NCBI RefSeq assembly: GCF_963259705.1
Contig: NC_081842.1
Location: 67,964,787 to 68,028,786, forward strand
Source of the DNA: Myotis daubentonii
Taxonomy: Eukaryota > Chordata > Mammalia > Chiroptera > Vespertilionidae
Length of the DNA stretch: 64,000 nucleotides
Reading direction: 5' to 3'
Shown: positions 54,861-64,000 of the stretch, piece by piece
How the letters are laid out: each line of letters starts with the position of its first letter
Numbering within the stretch: the first letter of the stretch is position 1
Made by a program: the position numbers and the translations under genes
The notes under the pieces: model-generated
What the model was told of the DNA's origin: nothing
Databases searched by the model: none
The model's input: only the letters and a program-made list of their open reading frames with translations

Positions 54861-57800
54861 TTGGTCATCTTAAAATCCAGGGTCCTGAAGCTCTCAGAGT
54901 TGGAATGGTCTTGGGAACTTGAAGTATTTTTATATTTGGTAGAAAATTAACCAAATATAAAATTATATTGATGCAGGTAGAAAATTAACTTCTTCTTTGA
55001 ATACTACGAATTTCATAATATAGGTCCAAAGAAATCACAGTTCTTTGGTGAATCTAAAGCACTCTTTGTAAACACATCTTTCTTTTGTCTTCGTAGGGGT
55101 CACATTTTCTACAATCTCATATCATAGAAATAGGGGAGACACCAGGAGATAAAAACAATTGTTTGAAAAACTAAGCTGCTATGACTCACCATTCTCAAAG
55201 GTACATGCCAGACTGCCTGCCTGCCTCATATCCCTCATATCAGGGCTATAACTAGCCGTCAGTAATAACAGATCTGAGCCGCTTAATGAAATATCCCTGC
55301 TTCTGGAACTCCCATAGGCCATGTGCACAGAACAAGCTGACCCTGACCGCCTCCCTCCACACCCATGAGCCTCTCAGAGCCAAAACAGATGTGAGCGGTG
55401 AGTGGTACACCCATGAGCCTCTCCCAGCCAGAACAACTGTGGGAGGTGAGTAGTGGCTGGTCAGCCAATCAATACGCAGCTGACAGAGACAGGCTCCATT
55501 TGTGACTCTACAGAAGTGGTGGAGGAAGCCAAGTTGCCCTGCCCAGTTGGGTTCAGACACTTTGGACCGAAAGAGAATAACAGATGTTCATTTAAGGAAA
55601 AAACACACACCAAAAACAAAACCCAAATACAAACCCCAAACATAATTTTACTACACAATCACATGCCAGTGAATAGTTGAAGAATAAGAACATTTTTTGC
55701 CAGCCCTCACAGGGCGTCTGGAAGACAGACACAGAGAAGGGTCTGCATATTTCTCATCTCTGTCACATTTCCATGATGAACTCCAGAGAGTGTGAGACAC
55801 TGTCTTGGTATGCTCCGCAGAGGAGCTCTCAAGGCTTGTACTGGGTTTGTTCAGAGCCAGAGGCAAATATGGGACTGGCCTTCCTATTCCCAAGGCAAGG
55901 AGAACTAATTATGTAGGAGCAAGATAGGTAGCTAAAGATTTTGTCAATATTACTTCATGAAAAAGTCATCATGTTAAATAAACACATTTGGCATGAATTT
56001 ACCAACATAGAGGAAAGTGATATCAAGTCATCCAGATAAGCTGTTAAAGAATTCAAAGTCCAGAACTTAAAATTCTCTTCATCCAAATAAGCAACCAGCA
56101 ACTAGGGTTGGGCCCTCAGTCCTGAGCTGATTGTGTAAGAAGAGGAGGCAGCCAGAGGCTAAGCTCTTTCTCCAAATGATGATCAAGTAAGTGAGAAACT
56201 CCCATAGAGAGGGGTCTATCTCAGGGCCTGTGCTTTAGAAGCGTCACCTTGCTGCCTTGGTTCAAAGGCCAGCATACTCCTTGCTGAGGTGTGACATGAG
56301 CTCTGTAAGGCCACGGAAGGTGCCAGAAAGGTCTTGAAAGGCTGTTTGGGCTGGTCTTTGGGCTCTAGTCTATACTTGTGACTCTCTCTTATCTGAAACT
56401 GCCTCCAAAGCCTTCCTAGTTCAATTCTGAGAAGACCTAAATTTCTACCTCAGTGCCAGGATTTCCTGACCACCCAAATCTCCCCTGGAACATTACTCTG
56501 TACTGAGGAAAGGGCCAAATTGGGTTCCAGAGTAAGCTGGAGGTTATGCCTGTCCAAGGCAGACTTTCTTAGTAATTCACTGTTAAGGTAGAAGAACCAT
56601 GGGGTAGATTCTTAAATTTACTTTAAGAATCTTAGGTGATACCTGTGAGGATATAGGAATAGTAATGGACTCCAATAGGCACTCAGACTGATGTGCTGGA
56701 CCTTAAAACACTAGCGGTAGGTCAAGAGGCCCAGGGTTCATAAAACAGGGGTCATAGGCAGAGCTAGGACAGATCTAGTTTAGGCATAGATACCTGAGTC
56801 TAGGTATATTGAATCGCCTAAAACTATGATCCATGGGTACCCTTAATTACTTTCAGTGACTGCCATCCCAGGGGATGCTTCCCACTTTGTGATACACTGT
56901 GTTCAGTATAATTAATTAATGAAATTATCTTGGATTTCTGAAGATGCTTCTTGACACAACAGACTTAGACTTTTCCCTTTGAGGTAGACATACATACACG
57001 TGTTGTTTCTGCTGCCAATTTGCACAGGGTGGGAAAGATTAAATTTTTTAAATTATTGATACAATGCATCTTACTTTACATGTCTCTTTTCAGATTGTTT
57101 TAAGGACCTCCCCTTGAAGGTTTTTGTTATTCAATAAAAATTTAATCCTGAGAGAAGGCCACCAAAATTAATCTATCTCAACAGGTACTAAATGTCACAA
57201 CAAATCATTTAAATTTTGTTTGCAACATTATTTTGAAATCTGAGAGGAAAAATGTGAAGTTTATTTTATTTTAAACTTGGAAAATTTAGTTGTAATGACA
57301 AGTGTACACTAAATTCTTAGAATGATGAAAGAGAGTCAGCTATTGATTTGAGAGGTAATTAAATTTTTCCAACAAATCCCAACAAAATTGCATAACATAA
57401 TCTAGTATCCATCACTTCACAGTTAGACTTTTACAGCACAGTCCCAATAAGGATCACGTTTTTAAGCCTATTCAATGGATTTTCAATGGCTTAATTGATT
57501 TTCTGAGAGACTTATTTTAATCTATTGATATCCAAATAATTTTCATTTGAAGTACCCATCATTTTTTTTTTTATTTTTGTTGGCCTTCTCTTCTGTCAGC
57601 TTATTTTTTAATACCTTTGCATGTAATTTCAATATTTCTTCACCATTTCTTGCTAAAGGTACTAATTGATGGACAACATTGTTATACAGAGAAGAATGTT
57701 TGGTAATCAACATTGTTAGTGGACAACTCCACTATTTTTGTGTTATGATGACATGTGATTCCTATGCTGTACCATTATATGACAACTCTGACATCTCTGG

Positions 57801-59635
57801 TTTTTCATATAAATTTTTCTTTGCTCAAAAGGAGTAAAAATTTATTGCATCAACTCATGCATAGTAATTATAAAAACCATAGACTCCTAGGATTTTCAAG
57901 GCAAAACATTCAACTGGATTAACCACTCACCTAATGCTTAAATTCTCTGCTAAGGAATACCTATTTTAACATTTAATCCAACAAGGGGCTTACTGCCTTT
58001 CCAGGCATCTCTCTTCATCTTTGAACAGCTCTTACATTTATAACATTTTCTTTATTAGTAAACTGAAACGTTATCTAGTATTTGGACATAAGAAAGAATA
58101 TGCTGGAAAAGCACAGTGAGGAAAAGCGAGGGGAAAAAATCAACCGGATTGTTTTTCCCATTGAGGTAAATTGAGTTTGAATAGTTGGGAGAACATTTAA
58201 CTAGCACTATTACACAGGAAAGAAATTGGTTCTTTTAAATATGTCAGGTTGTCACACACTAAACATCTATAGAACAATTAGTTTCAAATTTCTCTCTAAG
58301 CACTTGTGATATTTCAATAAACTGGGTGAATATTATTCATTTACACATGATAAAGTATGTTTTTAAAAAAACACTTTAAACATAATCTCTGGATTTAAAA
58401 TATTGTTTTATGTTATATTTCTATCTATAATCACTCACTCATAAAGAAATCTTGATAATTTAGACATACTAGCTCAGTATGAATAGGTGGGCATGGGTCA
58501 TGTTTTAATGTTCATCTATTTTGAGACAACATTCAATTAAAAACTAAAATTAAAGCCACACTCTTTTAAAAATAAAATAAGTTATTTTATTTCTAAAAAT
58601 ATAATTAAAACCACAATCTTCTTCCTGCCTTATTCTTTATTTTAAGTTTTAAACTTTGGCCAAGTTAATTTAGGTCCAACATGGTAAAAACAAATTCTTT
58701 CCATCTAATTCCAAATTTATATGTAGGAAAAAGTTTCTTTAACCAAGTTGTTAAAATCCTTAATGAAATCACTGCTCCTCAATTTCTAAATTACGCAATT
58801 CTGCTGTTCTTTAATTGGAAGCAGAGGCTCCAAGCCTCTGATTTCCTCTCATATATGATTCATTGTTCCATGTACAGTGTGAGATGTACCTAGGGTGTCT
58901 CATAGTTCCAGTGCATTTTGTGCAACTCGAACTCAAACCATCAAGTGGTTTTCTCCTGAAGACCATAGCCTTGAGAACATGTATTTCTTTTGCTCCTCTA
59001 GGGCATCTTCTATATCAAACTCATCTCTGTTGGTTTGGTTAGAGTTCAAAACCTTTGCGGGAGGCGATTTCAGGGTGCCAAGCTCCACTCAGGTATTATG
59101 TTGCAGGCATGCATTCTCATTACACCTTTCAGCTTGTTCTAACTTTAATCATCACCAGGTTTCCGTAGTTACCACTGGGATCAGTGTCTGTTTCCTAGCT
59201 CACTTCTAGGCCACGGGAGCCTTGAGTTTTCTCTTGGAAATTCTCTGCTCCCTGTTGAGGAATTTGAAGCAGGAATGAAACATTGATGCTTTAGGAAAAA
59301 TACAATAATGGCCATTCGGGGGATGGATTGGAGAGGGTGAGTCTGGTGGTGAGATGACCAGTTGGAAGACTTTCACAGCCATGGAGGTGAGAGCCAACTG
59401 GAGATATAAAGTGTAAACACAGTTCTGGCTTCTGATTTCATGACAGGAAATACTTCATAGGTACATCTCCTTCCAATGTTTGACCATTTATCTTTGTACT
59501 TGGTGTTTAGCTCCTCTATCTGACCCTTTAGTTCCTTCCCAAGTTGTCTCACTAGCCTTAGGCTGAGAGTCTTAGTTTATGACTGCTCTTGTGCAGGCAC
59601 CATTTCCACCACAATTAGCTGAGTATTAGCTTTGT
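54861..59635. other. Long stretch without recognised gene
   Basis: It contains a ~48-bp tandem duplication at about 55360-55456. I recognise no coding exon, RNA gene or named repeat in the rest, including 56000-59600. Open frames (e.g. + strand 58895-59209) have no motif. Confidence 0.4.
55360..55456. repeat. Tandem duplication of ~48 bp
   Basis: 'acacccatgagcctctc' followed by 'agcca-aac' and 'tg-g-ggtgagt' occurs at about 55360 and again at about 55408. Confidence 0.7.
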
Positions 59636-59639
59636 GGTT

Positions 59640-59925
59640 GGAAAATTTCATAAATTAAAAATAACCATTCACACCCCAGTTTATAGAAACAAATATAATA
59701 TAGTAATTACCAGGATCAGAGGAAAGGGGGAAACAGGGAGTTATTGTTTCACAGGTACATAGTTTCAATATGAGAAGATAAAGAATTTCTGGAGATGGAC
59801 AGTGGTGATGGTTGCATAACAATGTGAATGCACTTAATGCTGCTGAACTACACATTTAAAAATTGTTAAAATGGTAAATGTCATGTTATGTATATTTTAC
59901 AATAACAACAAAAGATTGAGAACTT
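59640..59925 (+). mobile_element. L1 3' UTR relic
   Basis: 'agtaattaccaggatcagag', 'gggaaacagggagttattgt', 'ggtgatggttgcataacaat', 'tttaaaaattgttaaaatgg', 'tatattttacaataacaac' is the 3' end of an old L1. Confidence 0.8.
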
Positions 59926-60039
59926 CTCGACAAAATCAACCCAGAAGCTTGGCCCACTTTGGCACATTTTATTTGTGTGAGATGACAAATTCTCTGTTGT
60001 TTATAGTAGTTAGCTGTGAATTTTCTGTTATTTGTAATT

Positions 60040-60210
60040 AACCTTATTATTTATATAAAAAAAATTAACCATTCCAATTTTTATAGATGAAGAAACTGAG
60101 GCTAGGGGAAGTTAACAGCTTGCCAAAGTCACACAACTAGTGAGCAACAAACCTGGGATTTCAATCTAAGTTTTGTTTGTGAATTTCATGCTGCCTTCTT
60201 ATAGGCAAAC
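60040..60210 (-). mobile_element. MIR SINE relic
   Basis: Antisense MIR: 'gatgaagaaactgaggctag', 'cttgccaaagtcacacaact', 'acctgggatttcaatctaag'. Confidence 0.75.
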
Positions 60211-61139
60211 CAAATCTTATTCAATGAATGAATGAAATGTCCAAATATGGGATTGTTCTCCAACCAGGATTTTTTCCCCTCAATCTAAATTGTTTCTCTC
60301 ATGTTTGATGCAGTTACTTACTAATATTTATTTGTACTGCGTCTGAATTTTCCCAAAGGCTTTTGCCAAAATCCAACATCACAAATTATTTGTAAAGGGA
60401 CCACATGTCTTTATTTTCCATACTTAACTTTTATATAAAAATAACATTTAGGACTTTGGAATGTTACTTTTTAACATATTGAGAGTGAATTCTGCTTTGA
60501 ACTTTTTAACTCACTTTGAAATCCACATTGTATTTGATCTTTAGTCTGGAATATTTGCAACAGACTTTGGTTAAAAACATGTAAGTTATAACAATATAGT
60601 TTTTTAAACAGAGCTTTCTAATAAGATGTGATTACAAACCAATGTGACTGTTTTTTTAAAAAAACCCAGCAGGGTTCAAACTAATATCATTGACTTCAAA
60701 GCAGATTTCTTAAGACTTCTTAAGAAACTAGATAGTGATGGTTCAATTATTCAAACATAGGATGAGTACTTATTCTATGCCAGACACTCAGAGAATTTTT
60801 GAAATTTCTTTTTCATATTTCCCCAAAAACCAGTTAATGAACCTTGCAGGAAATATACTTTGTAGTCATCTATTATTTTGGCCTCACCAGAATTATACAA
60901 TTGATCATCTACCTCATTCAATAAACTTGGCTCCTAGAGACATCAGACTATGACTAAAACACAACTCCAACTTCAAAGGTTGAAAAATTGACAAAATTTA
61001 AGATATGCCAAAAGTTTCTTAAATGCAGCATATAACTACTTTGACAAGGCTAGCCCTTGGTAATATCTGATCACCGCATCTTAAATAGTGAGATTTTTCC
61101 TTCATTTACTATTACTTTTTTCTACATTGATTTTCTTTA
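60211..61139. other. No gene; possible L2 relic
   Basis: A weak antisense L2-like segment may lie at 60740-60810 ('attctatgccagacactc'). The rest is unassigned. Confidence 0.4.
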
Positions 61140-61262
61140 GGGTACATATCTCTAACTAATAGAATGTGAATTCCATAAGAGCACAGATTTTTATCTGTTG
61201 CTTTATGCCCAACACCCAAAAGGTGCTCCATAAACAGTTTTATAATAAATAAATTAATAAGA
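61140..61262 (+). mobile_element. L2 LINE 3' end relic
   Basis: 'tagaatgtgaattccataag', 'gcacagatttttatctgttg', 'gtgctccataaacagtttta' match the L2 3' end. Confidence 0.65.
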
Positions 61263-61295
61263 TTCTTAATTCTTTATATAAAACTAGAGGCCCAG

Positions 61296-63575
61296 CCCAC
61301 TCTCACCACTCCTGTTCGACATAGTACTGGAAGTATTAGCCATTGCAATTAGATAAGAAGAAGAAATAAAAGGCATCCAAATTGGAAAAGAAGAAGTAAA
61401 ACTGTCCCTATTCACAGATGACATGATATTGTACATAAAAAACCCTAAAGACTCCATCAAAAAACTATTAGACTTAATAAATGAATTTGGCAATGTAGCA
61501 GGATACAAAATTAACGCCAAGAAATCTATGGCATTTCTATACACCAATAGTGAACTTAAAAAAAGAGACTAAAAAAGCAATCCCATTTACCATCACACCA
61601 AAAAAATTAAGATACCTAGGAATAAACTTAACTAAAGAGGTAAAAGACCTCTACTCAGAAAACTATAGGACATTTAAAAAAGAGATAGCGGAGGACATAA
61701 ACAGATGGAAGAACATACCATGTTCATGGATTGGTAGAATCAACATCATTAAAATGTCCATACTACCCAAAGCAATCTATAAATTCAATGCACTCCCCAT
61801 TAAAATACCAATGGCATATTTCACAGATCTAGAACGAACTCTCCAAAAATTCATCTGGAATAAAAAAAAGACCCCGAATAGCTGCAGCAATCCTGAGAAA
61901 GAAGAACAAAGTAGGTGGGATCTCAATATCAGATATCAAGATGTATTACAAAGCCACTGTTCTCAAAACTGCCTGGTACTGACACAAGAACAGACATATA
62001 GATCAATGGAATAGAATAGAGAACCCAGAAATCGACCCGAGCCAATATGCTCAATTAATATTTGACAAAGGAGGCAAGAACATACAATGGAGTCAAGAGA
62101 GTCTCTTCAAAAAATGGTGTTGGGAAAATTGGACAGATACATGCAAAAAAAATGAAACTAGACCACCAACTTACACCATATACAAAAATAAACTCAAAAC
62201 GAATAAAGGACTTAAATGTAAGACTGGAAACCATAAAAATACTAGAGGAATCCAAAGGCAACAAAATCTCAGACATATGTCAAAGCAATTTCTTTACTGA
62301 TACTGCTCCTAGGACATTGAAAACTAAAGAGAAAATAAACAAATGGGACTACATCAAAATAAAAAGCTTCTGCACAGCAAAAGAAACCATCAACAAAACA
62401 ACAAAAAAGCCCACTGCATGGGAGAACATATTTGCCAATGTTATCACCAATAAGGGTTTAATCTCCAAAATTTATAGGGAACTCATATAACTTAACAAAA
62501 GGAAGATAAACAATCCAATCAAAAAATGGGCAAAGGACCTAAATAGATACTTTTCAAAAGAGGACATTCAGAAAGCCAAGAGACATATAAAAACATGCCC
62601 AAAGTCACTAATCATCTGAGAGATGCAAATCAAAACAACAATGAGGTACCATCTCACACCTATCAGAATGGCTATCATCAACAAATCAACAAACGACAAG
62701 TGCTGGAGAGGATGTGGAGAAAAGGGAACACTCGTGCACTGCTGTGGGAATGCAGACTGGTGCAGCCACAATGGAAGACAGTATGGAGTTTCCTCAAAAA
62801 GTTAAAAATGGAACTCCCATTTGACCCATGATCCCACTTCTAGGACTATATCCCAAGAAACCAGAAACACCAATCAGAAAGGATATATGTATCCCTATGT
62901 TCATAGCAGCACAATTCACCATAGCCAAGATTTGGAAACAGCCTAAGTGCCCATCAGCAGGTGAGTGGATTAGAAAACTGTGGTACATCTACACAATGGA
63001 ACACTATGTTGCTGTAAAAAAGAAGGAATTCTTACCATTTGCAACAGCATGGATGGAACTGGAGAGCATTATGCTAAGTGAAATAAGCCAATCAATGAAA
63101 GAAAAATACCACATGATCTCAGTCATTTCTGGATAATTAAGACCATTATAAACTGATGAACAAAAATAGATACAGAGGCAGAGCAGCATTGAACAGACTG
63201 TCAAACTTCAGCAAGAAGGCCTGGGATGGTTCGTGGGTGGGGGGTAAGAGATCAACTGAAGGACTTGTATGCATGCATATAAGCATAACCAATGGACACA
63301 AAACACTGGGGGGTAGGTGAGGCCAGGGGAATGTCAAGGGGTGGGAGGAAAGAAAAGGAGACATATGTAATACTCTTTGTAATAGTTTAAGCAATAAAAC
63401 AATTTTTTTTTTTAAAAAAGAACTTGAATGCATATATGCATAACCCAAGGATACAGACAATAGTTTGGTGAAGGCCTGGGGAGATGGGTGCAGGGAAGGG
63501 TTGGAAAGAGTCAATGGGGGAAAAATAGGGTACATCTGTATTACTTTCAACAATAAAGATAATATTTAAAAAAAC
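61296..63575 (+). mobile_element. 5'-truncated L1 with two 3' ends, 15-bp TSD
   Basis: It starts within the ORF2 reverse transcriptase ('cccactctcaccactcctgt') just upstream of the catalytic aspartates: 61400-61435 encodes FTDDMILY, the position of the conserved F/Y-x-D-D motif. It runs through the thumb and C-terminal region (62828-63136 with 'KCPSAGEWIRKLWYIYT'). ORF2 is broken by several frameshifts. A first 3' UTR ends with AATAAA and A/T run near 63395-63418. A second L1-like 3' UTR (63419-63575) follows with its own AATAAA and A tail. The perfect 15-bp duplication (61281-61295, 63576-63590) encloses both, so they arrived in one insertion. Confidence 0.92.
63419..63575 (+). mobile_element. 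Second L1 3' end, probable 3' transduction
   Basis: 'gaatgcatatatgcataac', 'gaaggcctggggagatgggt', 'aaagagtcaatgggggaaaa', 'actttcaacaataaagataa' resemble 35850-35990 and the complement of 8105-8225. It lies beyond the first polyadenylation signal of the L1 but inside the same target duplication. Confidence 0.75.
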
Positions 63576-63800
63576 AAACTAGAGGCCCAGTGCATGAAAT
63601 TCGTGCATGGGTAAGGTCTCTAGAAGCTGTCAGCTGCCGGCTGGGGCCTCCCTTCCCCAGCTGCTGGCTGCCAGCCAGGGTCTTCCTTTGTTCCGTGCCA
63701 CCCCTTGGTGGTCAGCGCACGTCATAGTGAGCAATCGAACTCCCGGTTGGTCGAACTCCCAAGGAGACACTTTGCATATTAGGCTTTTATATATAGAGAT

Positions 63801-64000
63801 AGATACTTTGCTTCAATTTCACAATTCCATAATTCAATGCAAGTATAAGATTCAATTTTTATGATTTATAGTGCTATTTCTTCTGTTGCTACTATTAGTA
63901 TTTAATGAATAGAGATTAAGTGACCCTCTAGTGCTAATAGAAGTGTAGATATTTTTCCTTCTGTCTTTCTTTCTTTAAAGTGATAAGTTATAGTTGAGTT
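63801..64000. other. Flanking sequence, nothing recognised
   Basis: AT-rich sequence after the HeliBat; no feature supported. Confidence 0.5.

Larger units (their letters stand above)
61284..63799 (-). mobile_element. HeliBat split near its 3' end by an L1
   Basis: The 3' terminus ACTAGAGGCCCAG is present at 61283-61295 and again at 63578-63590, because the L1 target duplication AAACTAGAGGCCCAG includes it. The rest of the HeliBat, with hairpin 'gtgcatgaaattcgtgcat' and 5' end TCTCTATATATAAAAGCC on the minus strand, lies at 63591-63799, next to T (63800). Without the L1 it would be about 220 bp. It carries a partial CTCF-like arm ('ccccttggtggtcag', from 63702). Confidence 0.88.

Noticed and set aside
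61281..61295. Apparent isolated HeliBat 3' end
   Set aside because: Explained as the left copy of the L1 target duplication within one HeliBat.

Overview
This window is from a mammalian nuclear genome, and the repeats point to a vespertilionid bat. Three signals agree. There are several copies of the tRNA-derived Ves SINE. There are non-autonomous HeliBat Helitrons with TC...CTAG ends and a hairpin just inside the 3' end. There are bat-type L1 3' ends and retroviral LTRs. I see no intact protein-coding gene, no convincing coding exon, and no rRNA, functional tRNA or CRISPR array. The window reads as intergenic or deep-intronic DNA with a nested record of transposition. Open frames of 60-190 codons are chance frames, antisense readings of repeats, or broken L1 and retroviral fragments.

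Layout. 1-3.3 kb: the 5' end of a minus-strand betaretrovirus-like provirus (gag fragment, duplicated leader, tRNA-Lys primer site, LTR); an older LTR interrupted by a palindromic hAT element with a perfect 8-bp target duplication; an ERV1-like LTR split by a HeliBat; and a second HeliBat with a palindromic pair of CTCF-like motifs. 3.4-7.7 kb: a Tigger-like element, then an old L1 interrupted by a Ves SINE, an ERVL-like LTR and a HeliBat, then an LTR relic. 7.7-32 kb: mostly unique DNA with old MIR, L2, MER5A, MER20-like and MaLR relics, several Ves SINEs, and a 173-nt pure purine (GGAAA)n tract. 32.4-38.5 kb: two 5'-truncated L1 bodies and a 653-bp HeliBat. 38.5-46.7 kb: mostly unique, with MIR and L2 relics and microsatellites. 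46.7-55 kb: an ERV1 cluster of three solo LTRs with perfect 4-bp duplications (GTTG, ATGG, ATTC) and a fourth probable one. 55-61 kb: largely unannotated. 61.3-63.8 kb: an L1 with two successive 3' ends, inserted into the terminus of a HeliBat with a 15-bp duplication.

Two observations stand out. First, the solo LTR at 48173-48896 (TG...CA, ATGG duplication, two CCAAT boxes, TATA-like box) carries in its U3 a GC-rich segment whose translation resembles the N-terminal part of the bZIP factor CREBZF, so a retrovirus-like element appears to have captured host coding sequence inside its LTR. Second, about 100 bp downstream, 124 bp lying between two TA-rich stretches is a mosaic of pieces found 2.4-3.5 kb away: a 65-bp identical direct copy, a 49-bp inverted copy of part of a neighbouring LTR and a 16-bp inverted copy. 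This is the signature of templated, template-switching DNA repair.

The elements do not form a pathway. They share a history: old mammalian repeats (MIR, L2, MER, MaLR) form the substrate, then old L1s and ERVs, then Ves, HeliBat, ERV1/ERV2 and L1 insertions. Family names come from memory of consensus sequences. Boundaries supported by target-site duplications are firm; the others are approximate.
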